From Halopenitus persicus (lineage in GTDB: Archaea; Halobacteriota; Halobacteria; Halobacteriales; Haloferacaceae), in contig NZ_FNPC01000006.1 in the NCBI RefSeq assembly GCF_900107205.1, positions 124,001-188,000 on the forward strand: a stretch of 64,000 nt of DNA, read 5' to 3'. How positions within the stretch are numbered: the stretch's first letter is position 1; each line of letters opens with the position of its first letter. The position numbers and the translations under genes are program-made. Of the stretch, positions 44,108-53,053 are shown piece by piece. The notes under the pieces were generated by a model. It worked only from the letters and a program-made list of their open reading frames with translations, was not told where the DNA came from and did no database searches.

Positions 44108-44153
44108 ACATCCTCCCACCCCTGAAGGGGTGGGATTCCTCCGGTGGGGATGT
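44108..44153 (-). ncRNA. Predicted right-end guide-RNA structure of the second tnpB element
   Basis: An outer ACATCC (44108-44113) pairs with GGATGT (44148-44153) around the GGGGTGGG hairpin (44115-44134), just past the tnpB stop at 44157. By analogy with other TnpB elements this is the likely 3' scaffold of a guide RNA. This is inference from position and fold. Confidence 0.45.
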
Positions 44154-44156
44154 TGG

Positions 44157-45470
44157 CTATGCCGTACCCACGGAGGCAAGTTTCCCGTCGCCGGTACTCC
44201 GGTTTGTGCGCTCCTCGTTGGGACGTGCCCTCTCGGGAGAGTGTGGTAGCTCCGACCAGTTGTGGTCGTCCCACTTGAGGCGCACGGGCCGTGCCATCGA
44301 CCCGACTTCGGATTCGCCAGCCTGTTGTTCGAGGAACACCCGCGAGGCACCGAGGTCGGCGTGACCTTCGTAGCCACACGGACAGCGGAACACGTCGCCG
44401 TCCCGCTCTGTATCGTCGCGCTCACCGCACACCGGACACTCCGCCGTCGTGTACGCTTCTGACTCGACTCCGACCCTGATGCCGTACTCCTCGGCGGTCG
44501 TGGCAAGCCGGTCGATGAACGAGCGATACGCCCAGAACTGGTGCGTTTTCTCGTTCACCTCTGCCGACCAATGTGCCGACAGCACATCGGTGAGGTCGCC
44601 CACGTACACGGTTTCCACGCCTTCATCGTACAGTCGTTCCACCAGGTCGCGGACGAGCGCGTCCTGTGCGTGGTCGCGGCGTCGTGTCCGTTTTCGATAG
44701 AGGCGTCGAATACGGCGACTGCTGTACTGACCCTCACAGAGTTTGAACTGCAAGCGGGCTATCTCCTCGGTGGTTTCGCGGAAGCGGGCGAACAGATCGC
44801 GCCCCCCGTAGAGATACTGCTGGCCGGTCGTGGTCGTACAGGCGACGAGGTTGTTCGCGCCCACGTCCAAGGCAGCCGATTCCTCGGCTACTGGTGAATC
44901 CCGTCGAGAATCAGGCACGGTGACGGGTTGAAAGGCCCTAAACGTGTCGTCCATCTCGTCGTAGTACAGTTCCAACCGCCCTTGTTCGCCCTCCCATTTC
45001 GGGTCGCCAGCGACTTCGAGGCGTAGGCGATCGTGGTAGCCAAATCCGTACTCGTCTTTGAGGTCTTGGCCGACGGGGATTTCGAGCCGGCTCCGTTCGC
45101 CAGTTTCGAGGGTGTACTGGTCGTTGCGGATGTACGTCCGCAACTCCCGCCCCTTATCCTCGTTGCCCCAGTAGCCGGGCGGGGCGGTGTCCTCGCCGTC
45201 TTCGCGGGCGGCGAAGAACGACCGCCACGCTTCGCTGTTCTTGCGGATAACCTGTTGAGCGGTGGCGGAGCCGAGGATGCCGACGTACTGTTTGCGGTAG
45301 TCGGCGGTATCCCACACACTCTCGCCGTCGAAGAAGTTCTGGCGACGTTCGTAGGTGAGTTCGTTCCAGAGGCTGGCGGAGGCGTCCAACAACTCCTGGA
45401 GCAGTTGCTCGTCCTGCTTGGAGAGCGCGCGCACCGCGAACGTGTTGGTTCGCCTCACGACAACAGACAT
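44157..45470 (-). CDS. tnpB: TnpB-family protein lacking the RuvC-II glutamate
   Basis: 437 residues from ATG 45470. RuvC-I aspartate D202 is in A-L-D-V-G-A-N-N-L. At RuvC-II, where relatives have E-D-L, it reads V-Y-V-G291-D292-L-T-D-V-L. The zinc finger is C345-P-V-C348 and C363-P-C365, and RuvC-III D372 lies in G-H-A-D-L-G-A-S. So one of the three acids is changed. Either cutting is lost, or another acid (D292, or E336/E338 in V-E-S-E-A-Y) takes over. It shares only distant likeness with the first TnpB. A 67-residue basic tail follows D372. Confidence 0.88.
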   Translation of the reverse strand: MSVVVRRTNTFAVRALSKQDEQLLQELLDASASLWNELTYERRQNFFDGESVWDTADYRKQYVGILGSATAQQVIRKNSEAWRSFFAAREDGEDTAPPGYWGNEDKGRELRTYIRNDQYTLETGERSRLEIPVGQDLKDEYGFGYHDRLRLEVAGDPKWEGEQGRLELYYDEMDDTFRAFQPVTVPDSRRDSPVAEESAALDVGANNLVACTTTTGQQYLYGGRDLFARFRETTEEIARLQFKLCEGQYSSRRIRRLYRKRTRRRDHAQDALVRDLVERLYDEGVETVYVGDLTDVLSAHWSAEVNEKTHQFWAYRSFIDRLATTAEEYGIRVGVESEAYTTAECPVCGERDDTERDGDVFRCPCGYEGHADLGASRVFLEQQAGESEVGSMARPVRLKWDDHNWSELPHSPERARPNEERTNRSTGDGKLASVGTA

Positions 45471-45508
45471 TTGTGGTCCTACGTCTAAATGTCTTTTGGA
45501 CACAGACG
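45471..45508. promoter_or_regulatory. 38-base divergent promoter between tnpB and the mini-gene
   Basis: Both genes start from this stretch, which includes A/T-rich TAAATGTCTTTTGG. Its size is too small for two separate full promoters, so they likely share control or overlap. Confidence 0.5.
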
Positions 45509-45652
45509 ATGCGACCGAACATCGACATCTCACACACCCTGAACGGGCGCGTGAAAGACTACGCCGAACAGCAGAACGTGAGCCTCGAAGAAGCCTATCG
45601 AGAGATTATCGAAGCGGGGTTGGAAGTGGTGGACCATCCAGACGAGTCGTAG
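45509..45652 (+). CDS. 47-residue ribbon-helix-helix-like protein of the tnpB element
   Basis: An ATG-to-TAG frame of 48 codons. It reads [11 protein letters not shown], a short strand, then [13 protein letters not shown] and [15 protein letters not shown], two helices with a turn, as in CopG/Arc-type DNA-binding dimers. It is divergent from tnpB and lies within the element's hairpins. It may repress the shared promoter. Nothing else in the window resembles it. Confidence 0.65.
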   Translation: MRPNIDISHTLNGRVKDYAEQQNVSLEEAYREIIEAGLEVVDHPDES

Positions 45653-45807
45653 CGCGTGGACTGGTGGGCTATGCTGTCGCTTACACCCACCCCTTCAGGG
45701 GTGGGCTTCCGCTCGCTACGTGTCACCTGGAAAGCGACCGTTGCGCCGCCTCCAGAGACGTCGAGATCAATCCCAACCACTATGCCGGTCGGCGCCACCG
45801 ATGAGGT

Positions 45808-46905
45808 ATGTACGCGACGGCACCCGATCTGCTCCGCCTGGCGATCGTGCCGGTCTTCGCGTGGGCCGCGCTTCGTGACGTCCGCACCCGGCGACTCCCG
45901 AACCGGATCTGGCCCCCGGTGTACCTCTTCGGCGCGGTGCTGTTGGCGACCGACCTCCTGCTCCGGTGGCCGATAGACGGCGTCGCAGACCGGCTGTTTC
46001 TTGTCCGGGTCGCGATCAGCCTCCTGTTCATCGCGCCGCTGGGCGTGGCGTTCTGGTACGTCGGCGGGTTCGGGGGCGCCGACGCCAAGGCGCTCGTGGC
46101 GCTGGCGATCGTCTATCCGACCTTCCCGACGTACGTCCTCCCGGTCGCGGGGATCCCCGCGCTTCCCGTCGTCGAGCCGGCACTGGGCGTCTTCTCGTTG
46201 ACGATCCTCACGAACACCGTCCTCGTCGGTGCCAGCTACCCGGTCGGGCTCGGCGTCTACAACGCCCTTCGCGGCCGGCGGTCCCCCGTGATGTTTCTCG
46301 CACGTCCGGTCGCCGTTCACCGGCTGCTCGGCGTCCACGGCCGGCTCTTCGAGACGCGCGACGGCTACACCCGGAACGGGCTCGACCTCGACGCGCTCCG
46401 GATGTACCTCCGGTGGCGCGGAACGTCGCTGGCCGCGGTGCGGGAGGACTCCGACCGTCATCGCGACCCCGGGAGCGTGGCCGAGACGTTCGATCCGACC
46501 GACGGCGCCACGCACGTCGGCCCGGCGACCGACGGGGACAAACCGACCGGCGAGAGCAAATCGACCGGCAGCGGTGATTCGACTGACGACGAACGGGGCG
46601 GCGACGACCCCGCCGAGACGGCCGCCGAACGCGAGGGGGCCGAACCCGTGGAGAACTCGGAGGAGGACACCGTCGATGACCCTTGGGCCGCCGAGCGGTT
46701 CCTCGCGGAGATCGAGGGCTCGGCCTACGGCACCGATCCCGAAACGCTCCGCGAGGGCCTCGAGACCGTCACCGACCCCGACCGCGAGCGCGTGTGGGTC
46801 TCGCCGGGAATGCCGTTCGTCGTCCCGATGTTCCTCGGGATCGTCGTCTCGATCACCTACGGGGACGTGCTCTTCGCCGTCCTTCGGGGCCTCGGGCTGG
46901 CGTAG
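45808..46905 (+). CDS. pibD: Class III-type prepilin/archaellin peptidase (PibD-like)
   Basis: 365 residues. It trims class III signal peptides of archaellins and pilins at the membrane. The two catalytic aspartates fit D24 (A-L-R-D-V-R-T-R-R-L-P-N) and D92 (G-G-A-D-A-K-A-L, a GxGD-type motif). Several spans follow. A long acidic cytosolic loop at about 225-300 (T-D-G-D-K-P-T-G-E-S-K-S-T) precedes a last membrane segment. Its gene starts just past the second tnpB element. Confidence 0.9.
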   Translation: MYATAPDLLRLAIVPVFAWAALRDVRTRRLPNRIWPPVYLFGAVLLATDLLLRWPIDGVADRLFLVRVAISLLFIAPLGVAFWYVGGFGGADAKALVALAIVYPTFPTYVLPVAGIPALPVVEPALGVFSLTILTNTVLVGASYPVGLGVYNALRGRRSPVMFLARPVAVHRLLGVHGRLFETRDGYTRNGLDLDALRMYLRWRGTSLAAVREDSDRHRDPGSVAETFDPTDGATHVGPATDGDKPTGESKSTGSGDSTDDERGGDDPAETAAEREGAEPVENSEEDTVDDPWAAERFLAEIEGSAYGTDPETLREGLETVTDPDRERVWVSPGMPFVVPMFLGIVVSITYGDVLFAVLRGLGLA

Positions 46906-46994
46906 GCCGGCGTCCCTCCTCGCTCAAGGGACGGACCGGCTCGGCGGGTGCGCGACCGACGTTTCCATTACACGCCGGGGAAACATACGTGGAT

Positions 46995-47681
46995 ATGGGA
47001 CTCGTGGCCGAGTTCGACATCCACTGCGAGGCGCTGCCGCTCACCGCGGTTGCGGACGCGGCCGACGGAGCGACGGTGACGCTGGAGCTCCAGTACAACC
47101 ACGGCGACCGGCCCCCGTTTCTCGTCACGGTGCAGGAGGGGGATCGAGCGGCGGTCGAGAACGCGCTCGGGAGCGCCGCGGACGTCGGGGAGTGGACCCA
47201 CATCGGGGACGCCGGCGACACGCGTCGGTACCAAGTGCTTCCGGCGTTCAGCTTCGAGGAGCAGCTCGGCGACGCGCTCGACGACCTGCGCGGGCTCGAA
47301 GCGCTCGCGACGACCGACGCGATCATCGACCGCATCGAGGTGCTTCCGGGCGGGTGGCGGCAGACGGGATGGTTCGCCGACCGGGAGACGTTCGGCCGGT
47401 TCGCGTCGTTCTGGCGGCGAAACGCCGGGTTCCGGTTACACCGTCTCACCCGTCAAAGCGATCCCGAGCCGCCGGGCGAGGGGCTCACCGACCGGCAGGA
47501 CGAGGCGCTCCGAACGGCCTACGAACGGGGCTACTTCGAGATCCCGCGCGGCGCGTCCCTCGAGGAGATCGCCGCCGAACTCGGGATCTCGACCTCGTCG
47601 GCATCCGAGCGACTCCGGCGGGCGCAGACGGAACTCATCGAGGAGACCGTCGCGACGACGTGGCCGCCGCTCCCCACTTAA
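46995..47681 (+). CDS. HTH-10 (bacterio-opsin activator-like) regulator
   Basis: 228 residues from ATG 46995. The C-terminal HTH-10 domain is plain: L-T-D-R-Q-D-E-A-L-R-T-A-Y-E-R-G-Y-F-E-I-P-R, then S-L-E-E-I-A-A-E-L-G-I-S-T-S-S-A-S-E-R-L-R-R-A. The N-terminal 150 residues are a beta-rich domain of the Bat-like kind, without GAF or PAS motifs. A longer open frame begins inside pibD and is not likely used. The targets are unknown. Confidence 0.9.
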   Translation: MGLVAEFDIHCEALPLTAVADAADGATVTLELQYNHGDRPPFLVTVQEGDRAAVENALGSAADVGEWTHIGDAGDTRRYQVLPAFSFEEQLGDALDDLRGLEALATTDAIIDRIEVLPGGWRQTGWFADRETFGRFASFWRRNAGFRLHRLTRQSDPEPPGEGLTDRQDEALRTAYERGYFEIPRGASLEEIAAELGISTSSASERLRRAQTELIEETVATTWPPLPT

Positions 47682-47730
47682 AGGGCCGGACGATCGAGGG
47701 ACACCCATTCGCGGGTCGGTCGGCTACGGG

Positions 47731-48537
47731 ATGACGCCGATGCAGACAGTGACCACCGACGACGGAGGTCGTATCGAGTTCGAACGACACGGATCCGGAC
47801 CGCCCCTGATCCTCCTCCACGGCGGGATGGCGCCCCCGGAGTATTGGACCCCGGTGATCCCGCACTTCGAGGAGTACGCGTCCATCGTCCCGCAGCGACC
47901 GGGATTCGGGACGTGCCTCGACGACCCGGCGGACACGACGGCCGCGGACGTGCTCGACCGGGAGGTTCGGTACGTCCGGAACCTCATCGACGCCGTCGAG
48001 GGAGACCCGGTCGTCTTCGGCCACTCCTACGGCGCGCTCACCGCCATCGAGGCGGCGACGGGTGCCGACGTCGCGGCCGTCGTCGCGTACGAACCGGCGG
48101 TCCTGCCCGAGGACTACCGCGAGACGGCCGCGCTCGCCGACCGAATGGCGGCCCTGATCGAGGACGGGCGGCGCCACGAGGCGGTGAAGCGATACGTCGA
48201 GCGGGTCCTCCACCCCGACGGGATCGACGACCTCGACGCCTGGCTGGCCGACTGGCCGGTGTGGCCCGACTGCGTGGCCCTCGCCGAGGAGGTCGTCAGG
48301 ATGAACCGCGCCGTCGAACGGTACCGGCTCCCGGACCGGCTCGCCGTCGACGCTCCCGTGCTCGTGTCGTCCGGAACCAACGGTCCCGACTTCCTCCGAC
48401 AAAGCGCCCGATCGGTCCACGACGTGCTCCCCCACAGCCGGTTCGTCGAGTTCGACGGGGTCGGTCACGGCGGTCCGGGCAACGCCCCCGAAGTGATCGC
48501 GGCCGAGGTCGAGACGTTCCTCCGGAACCACTCCTGA
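47731..48537 (+). CDS. Alpha/beta hydrolase
   Basis: 268 residues. It has the oxyanion H-G-G-M, the nucleophile serine in F-G-H-S-Y-G-A-L, and a late V-G-H-G-G histidine. The cap is short and helical. Esterase, lipase or dehalogenase roles are all possible; I cannot choose. An alternative start lies three codons in. The cupin gene follows at 39 bases and may be co-transcribed. Confidence 0.9.
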   Translation: MTPMQTVTTDDGGRIEFERHGSGPPLILLHGGMAPPEYWTPVIPHFEEYASIVPQRPGFGTCLDDPADTTAADVLDREVRYVRNLIDAVEGDPVVFGHSYGALTAIEAATGADVAAVVAYEPAVLPEDYRETAALADRMAALIEDGRRHEAVKRYVERVLHPDGIDDLDAWLADWPVWPDCVALAEEVVRMNRAVERYRLPDRLAVDAPVLVSSGTNGPDFLRQSARSVHDVLPHSRFVEFDGVGHGGPGNAPEVIAAEVETFLRNHS

Positions 48538-48576
48538 CGCCACAACGACTACGTCGGCCGCCGTCGACGTCGCCGT

Positions 48577-49092
48577 ATGGAACCGGTCAACGAGGCGGAC
48601 CTGGAGTGGAGCAACCTGGACCGCGAGGACGCGACGTTTCGCAGGAAACAGCTCGGCGAGGCGGCCGGCGGCGAGAAACTCGGCTGTAGCCTCTACGAAC
48701 TTCCGGCCGGGGAGCGGTCGTGGCCCTACCACTACCACACCGCCAACGAGGAGGCGATATACGTGCTCGCGGGAGCCGGAACGCTGCGGCTCGGCGAGGA
48801 GACGTATTCGATCACGGCGGGCGATTACGTCGCCCTCCCGGCCGACGCGTCCGGCGGCCATCGCGTGATCAACGACGGCGACGACACCCTCCGATATCTG
48901 GTCGCGTCGACGATGCGCGAGCCGGACGTGACGGTGTATCCGGACCGTGACCGGATCGGCGTGTTCGTGGGATCCCCGCCGGGCGGGCGCGACGGACGAT
49001 CGCTGCACGGCTACTACCCGATCGACGACGACGTCGACTACTGGGAGGACGAGGCGGACGCGAAGGACGAGGCGGACGCGAACTCGGAATGA
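48577..49092 (+). CDS. Cupin-domain protein
   Basis: 171 residues. The cupin motifs are [20 protein letters not shown] and [14 protein letters not shown], with the usual metal-binding histidines and glutamate. It may act as a sugar isomerase or as a sensor; sequence does not say. The C-terminus is an acidic repeat ([11 protein letters not shown]). Confidence 0.9.
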   Translation: MEPVNEADLEWSNLDREDATFRRKQLGEAAGGEKLGCSLYELPAGERSWPYHYHTANEEAIYVLAGAGTLRLGEETYSITAGDYVALPADASGGHRVINDGDDTLRYLVASTMREPDVTVYPDRDRIGVFVGSPPGGRDGRSLHGYYPIDDDVDYWEDEADAKDEADANSE

Positions 49093-49163
49093 CGAGCGGA
49101 CGCCACGACGGAACGCGAACGAGCCCCAAAAGGCCTATTCGACCGCTCCGTCTCGGTTGGGAC

Positions 49164-49562
49164 ATGAACGAGGCCGCAGACCGAGCGGGCGGGAGCCCTG
49201 ACGGGACGATCGACGTCGCGTTCGGCGAGGACGGGCTCGTCCCCGCGATCGCTCAGGACGTCGACTCCGGCGAGGTGTTGATGCTCGCGTACGTCTCCCG
49301 CGAGGCGCTCGACCGGACGCTCGAGACCGGCGAGGCGCACTACTACTCGCGGTCACGCGAGGAGCTGTGGCACAAGGGCGGGACGTCCGGCCACACCCAG
49401 GACGTCGCGGAGGTCCGCGTCGACTGTGACGCCGACACGCTCCTGTATCTCGTCGACCAGACGGGCGGCGCCTGCCACACCGGCCACCGGTCGTGTTTCC
49501 ACCGGACGATCGAGGGCGAGCACGTCGGCGAGCGCGTCTTCGACCCCGACGAGGTGTACTGA
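49164..49562 (+). CDS. hisI: Phosphoribosyl-AMP cyclohydrolase
   Basis: 132 residues from ATG 49164. It opens the purine ring of PR-AMP, step three of histidine synthesis. Marks are [25 protein letters not shown]-x-T-S-G-H (metal and substrate site), [10 protein letters not shown] and the zinc cysteines in [10 protein letters not shown]. No HisE domain is fused. Other his genes are not in the window. Confidence 0.96.
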   Translation: MNEAADRAGGSPDGTIDVAFGEDGLVPAIAQDVDSGEVLMLAYVSREALDRTLETGEAHYYSRSREELWHKGGTSGHTQDVAEVRVDCDADTLLYLVDQTGGACHTGHRSCFHRTIEGEHVGERVFDPDEVY

Positions 49563-49577
49563 CGATGGCGGTCGCGG

Positions 49578-49625
49578 CGAGCCACGTGACGACCCACGCA
49601 ACGAGCCACCTGACGACCCACGCGA
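49578..49625. repeat. Two 24-base tandem repeats after hisI
   Basis: CGAGCCACGTGACGACCCAC plus four bases at 49578 and a near copy at 49602. They fill most of the short gap before the next gene. Confidence 0.75.
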
Positions 49626-49649
49626 CGGGACCCCGGGAGGGCGAGTGAG

Positions 49650-50795
49650 ATGCGGGACGCGGTCGCGGACGTCGAACCGGTCGCGGCGGCCGCGACGGCG
49701 GCCGCGGAGCTGCGCGAGCGATACGACGAGCGCACGGCGATCGAGGACCGGATCGCCGAGATCGGTCGCGACCGCGTCGAGACCGCCGCGGACGCGTATC
49801 GGCAGGCGATCCGGGTGCTCGACCGGTACGAGGAGGACGCGACCGGCACCGGCGATTTCGGCTCCTACGTTCGCTTCGAGGGCGAGTTCGAGGCCGCCAC
49901 CGACGTCGCCGACGACGTCCCCGCCAGCGATGCGTTCGCGGCGGCGAACGAGGCGGTCGACAAGCGACGCCTCTCGGAGTCGGATTTCGACGCCGCCCGG
50001 GAGGCGCTCGAGCCGGCGGGCGAGTACGTCACCCTGCTCGAACGGCGCGACGAGGCGGTCGACGACTTCCGGCGAGCGAGACACGACGCCCGCGAGGCTC
50101 GCGACCGGCTGGCCGACCACCTGGCGGACCGCGAGGCGGTCGCCGAGCGCGACCACGTCGACCTCGACGCGCCGGTCGAACGCGTCCGCGATCCGATCGA
50201 GGACTACAACGAGGCGGTTCGGGAGGCGTTCGCGTCGTTCCTGAAGACCGAAAGCACGCGCGAGGTCTTCGACCTGCTCGAGACCGCCGAGCGCTACCCG
50301 CTCGTCGAGATCGACCAGCCGCCGCGGGACCTCCGGGAGTACGCCGCCGACCACGCCGCCGGCGAGGAACCGCTGCCGACGCTGCTGGAGTACGCCGACT
50401 ACTCGCAGTCAAAGCTCGATCACTACGTCGACGACCCCGGCGCGCTCCGGACCGCGGTGGCGGTCCACCGGACCTGGATCGACCGCCTCGACGGCGAGCC
50501 GTTCACGCTCGCGTGGCCCCCGAAACCGGCGGAGGAGCTGCGCTACCGGATCAAGGAACTGACCCCGCTCGTTTCGCGGTTCGCGGACGAGGAAACGGTC
50601 GCCCTGCTGCGGACGGTCCGCGACCGGACCCGTGAGGACGACTATGAGACGATACGCGAGACCGCCGTCACACGGGCGGAGCTCGACGAGACGGACCGGA
50701 AACTGCTCGCATCCGGCGAGATCCACGACCGGGTGGCGGCCGCCCGCGACGTGCTCGAGCTGATCGAGACGGTGCTCGAGGAAACCGAGGAGTAG
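49650..50795 (+). CDS. Uncharacterised haloarchaeal coiled-coil protein
   Basis: 381 residues, soluble and mostly helical. It is rich in E/R/A/D with long charged stretches (A-A-A-E-L-R-E-R-Y-D-E-R-T-A-I-E-D-R-I-A-E-I). The middle has a better ordered segment, E-D-Y-N-E-A-V-R-E-A-F-A-S-F-L and D-L-L-E-T-A-E-R-Y-P-L-V-E. I recall a haloarchaeal family of this kind, but cannot name it with certainty. No enzyme motif is seen. A scaffold or DNA-related role is possible. Confidence 0.75.
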   Translation: MRDAVADVEPVAAAATAAAELRERYDERTAIEDRIAEIGRDRVETAADAYRQAIRVLDRYEEDATGTGDFGSYVRFEGEFEAATDVADDVPASDAFAAANEAVDKRRLSESDFDAAREALEPAGEYVTLLERRDEAVDDFRRARHDAREARDRLADHLADREAVAERDHVDLDAPVERVRDPIEDYNEAVREAFASFLKTESTREVFDLLETAERYPLVEIDQPPRDLREYAADHAAGEEPLPTLLEYADYSQSKLDHYVDDPGALRTAVAVHRTWIDRLDGEPFTLAWPPKPAEELRYRIKELTPLVSRFADEETVALLRTVRDRTREDDYETIRETAVTRAELDETDRKLLASGEIHDRVAAARDVLELIETVLEETEE

Positions 50796-50849
50796 GCGCG
50801 GACGCTACTCACGCGGGTCACAACCATCGACCGCCGACACGGCCCGCGA

Positions 50850-52208
50850 TCACCGCGCGTCCTCGAGCGCCGCGAGGACCCCGTCCGCGAGCTCCTCGGC
50901 GCGGTCGGCCGACCGGGCCTCGGCGTAGACGCGGACCTTGGGCTCGGTCCCCGAGGGACGAACGAGCACCCAGGCGTCGCCGTAATCGAGCCGATAGCCG
51001 TCGGTGGTGTTCGGCTCGGCGTCGGCCTCGCGGACGTACGCCTCGGCGGCGCCCAGCAGGCGGTCGAGCTCGGCGTCGGAGTCGTACGGGACGTTGTGGC
51101 GGACGTTGACGTACTCGGCGTAGGGCGAGACGACCTCGCTTGCGGTCCGGCCGTCCGCGAGCAGCTCGAGGAACCGTGCGGCGATGTAGGCGCCGTCCCG
51201 CGAGAGCCGATGCTCGGGGAAGAAGACGCCGCCGTTGCCCTCGCCGGCGATCGGGACGCGCGTGCCGGCCGCCTCCAGCTCGCGGACGCGGGTGATGATG
51301 TTCGTCGCGCCGATCGGCGTGAGCTCGAGCTCGGCGCCGACGTCGTCGCACACGTCGACGAGTCGCTGGGAGACGTTGACCGCCGAGACCGCGGCGTCTC
51401 CTGCAGAGAGGGCCTCGGCCGCCAGCGCCGCCAGCGAGGCGTCCCCCTCGATGTACTCGCCGGTCTCGTCGACGAAGACGGCTCGGTCCGCGTCGCCGTC
51501 GTGGGCGATCCCGAGGTCCGCATCGCTCGCCCGAACGAGCCGCTGCAGATCCCCGAGGTGTTCCGGAACCGGTTCGGGAAGTCGCCCGGGGAAGTGACCG
51601 TCCGGCTGGGCGTTCACGGTGCGGACCGAACAGCCGAGCCGCCGGTAGATCTCCGGATTGGTCAGCGAGCCGGCCCCGTGACCCGGATCGACCGCGACGG
51701 TGAGGTCGGCGTCCGCGATGGCCGACCGGTTGACCGCATCGACGACCGATTCGACGTAGGCGTCGTTCGTGCCGTCGACCCTGGTCGTCCCGCCGGCGCC
51801 CCGCCAGTCGGTTTCGGCGAACTCCTCGCCGAGGACGTGGTTCTCGACGCGTTCGAGGGCGTCGACCTGGAGCTCGACGCCGTCGTCGCCGACCAGCTTG
51901 ATGCCGTTGAACTCCGGCGGGTTATGGGAAGCGGTCACGAGGACGCAGGGAATCCCCTGAACCGCGCAGTACCGACCGACCGCCGGCGTCGGGGTCACTC
52001 CCAGCCGGTCGACGTCGCAGCCGACCGCAGCAAGCCCGGCCGCGGCGGCGTTACAGAGCAGCTCGCCGGTCGTCCGCGTGTCCCGCGCGACGGCCACCCG
52101 GTCGACGTCCCACACGGTGCCCGCCGCCTTCGACACCCGCAGGGCGAACTCCGGCGACAGGTCGGCGATCGCGACCCCGCGCGTCCCGCTGGAGCCGAAC
52201 AGCTTCAT
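50850..52208 (-). CDS. glmM: Phosphoglucosamine mutase
   Basis: 452 residues. It converts glucosamine 6-phosphate to 1-phosphate on the way to UDP-GlcNAc. The catalytic phosphoserine is in T-A-S-H-N-P-P-E-F near residue 94, the metal site is D-G-D-A-D-R-A-V, the sugar loop G-E-G-N-G-G-V-F-F and the phosphate loop R-P-S-G-T-E-P-K-V-R. The glucosamine loop leans toward GlmM over phosphomannomutase, but the two are hard to part by eye. Confidence 0.88.
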   Translation of the reverse strand: MKLFGSSGTRGVAIADLSPEFALRVSKAAGTVWDVDRVAVARDTRTTGELLCNAAAAGLAAVGCDVDRLGVTPTPAVGRYCAVQGIPCVLVTASHNPPEFNGIKLVGDDGVELQVDALERVENHVLGEEFAETDWRGAGGTTRVDGTNDAYVESVVDAVNRSAIADADLTVAVDPGHGAGSLTNPEIYRRLGCSVRTVNAQPDGHFPGRLPEPVPEHLGDLQRLVRASDADLGIAHDGDADRAVFVDETGEYIEGDASLAALAAEALSAGDAAVSAVNVSQRLVDVCDDVGAELELTPIGATNIITRVRELEAAGTRVPIAGEGNGGVFFPEHRLSRDGAYIAARFLELLADGRTASEVVSPYAEYVNVRHNVPYDSDAELDRLLGAAEAYVREADAEPNTTDGYRLDYGDAWVLVRPSGTEPKVRVYAEARSADRAEELADGVLAALEDAR

Positions 52209-52368
52209 ACCGGGGACACGGGCGGGGAGCGGAAAGCGATTCCGAACGGTGCGTCTCGACGACCCCGAACGGAACGCTCCGATCGGTCCACCCGAACCGA
52301 CGACCGACGCCGCCAAAAGCGTCGGACGATGTCGGGACGTTCATACGATCACGACGGGTAGACCGTGT

Positions 52369-52968
52369 ATGGAGCTGTCACGACGGGCGTTGCTCTCGAG
52401 CGTCGGGACGGCCGGAACGGTCGCGGTCGCCGGCTGTCTCGATTTCGCTGCCGGAGAGGGGCCACAGGGTCCGTCCGGGGAGATCGACGAGCTTCGGTGT
52501 TCGGATGACTCGTTCCGGCGGCTCGACCAACGGTTTCCCGAGGAGGGAGCCACCTACGTCACGGCGTACACGCCGGACGAGGTCCGGTTCGAGCTCGCGC
52601 TCCAGGGCGCCGAAAAGACCTACGGCAGCGACCTCCGCGTCGTGCTCCGGTGTCTCGACCAGGACGTCGACGTCGAGATCGCGAGCGACGAGCACATCGC
52701 GATTCAACGACGGACGGCGGCCGGCTGGCAGGACGTCCGCGGGACGACCGACGGCAGCGAGGCGACATACCCCGATGACACGAAGACCGTCGGCTCCGGC
52801 GGGGGATACACGTGGTCGCTCACGCTTCGGGAAGAACCGGTCGCCGACACGCTCTCGACCGTCGACCTTGAGGTCTGCCCGGCGCTCGGAGTCGGGACGC
52901 ACCGGTTCGTCTACTGGGGCCTTCCCGGGGACGTCGCGATCGGCAGGCAGTTCGAGATCATCGGCTAA
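52369..52968 (+). CDS. Tat-exported lipoprotein of unknown function
   Basis: 199 residues. The start, M-E-L-S-R-R-A-L-L-S-S-V-G-T, is a twin-arginine signal ending in the lipobox A-V-A-G-C, so it should be a lipid-anchored surface protein. The rest is a beta-rich domain with cysteines in L-R-C-S-D-D, V-L-R-C-L and E-V-C-P-A that might pair. I do not recognise a family. It is divergent from glmM. Confidence 0.8.
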   Translation: MELSRRALLSSVGTAGTVAVAGCLDFAAGEGPQGPSGEIDELRCSDDSFRRLDQRFPEEGATYVTAYTPDEVRFELALQGAEKTYGSDLRVVLRCLDQDVDVEIASDEHIAIQRRTAAGWQDVRGTTDGSEATYPDDTKTVGSGGGYTWSLTLREEPVADTLSTVDLEVCPALGVGTHRFVYWGLPGDVAIGRQFEIIG

Positions 52969-53053
52969 CCGCCGGACGTGCTGGGGAGATGACGTCTCAT
53001 ACCTCGGCGGCCGCCGAGGGTGACATCTTATGCCTCGTCGGCCGCCGAAGGAG

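Larger units (their letters stand above)
44107..45705 (-). mobile_element. Second tnpB element, with hairpin ends and a divergent mini-gene
   Basis: The element is bounded by near-identical hairpins, CCCACCCC-TGAA-GGGGTGGG at 44115-44134 and CCCACCCC-TTCA-GGGGTGGG at 45686-45705, each the reverse complement of the other. Subterminal sequence (G-C-A-T-A-G-C-C on the minus strand) is also shared. It carries tnpB and, divergent, a 47-residue gene. No tnpA. It sits between the FNT gene and the prepilin-peptidase gene. Composition is less GC-rich than flanks. Confidence 0.75.
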
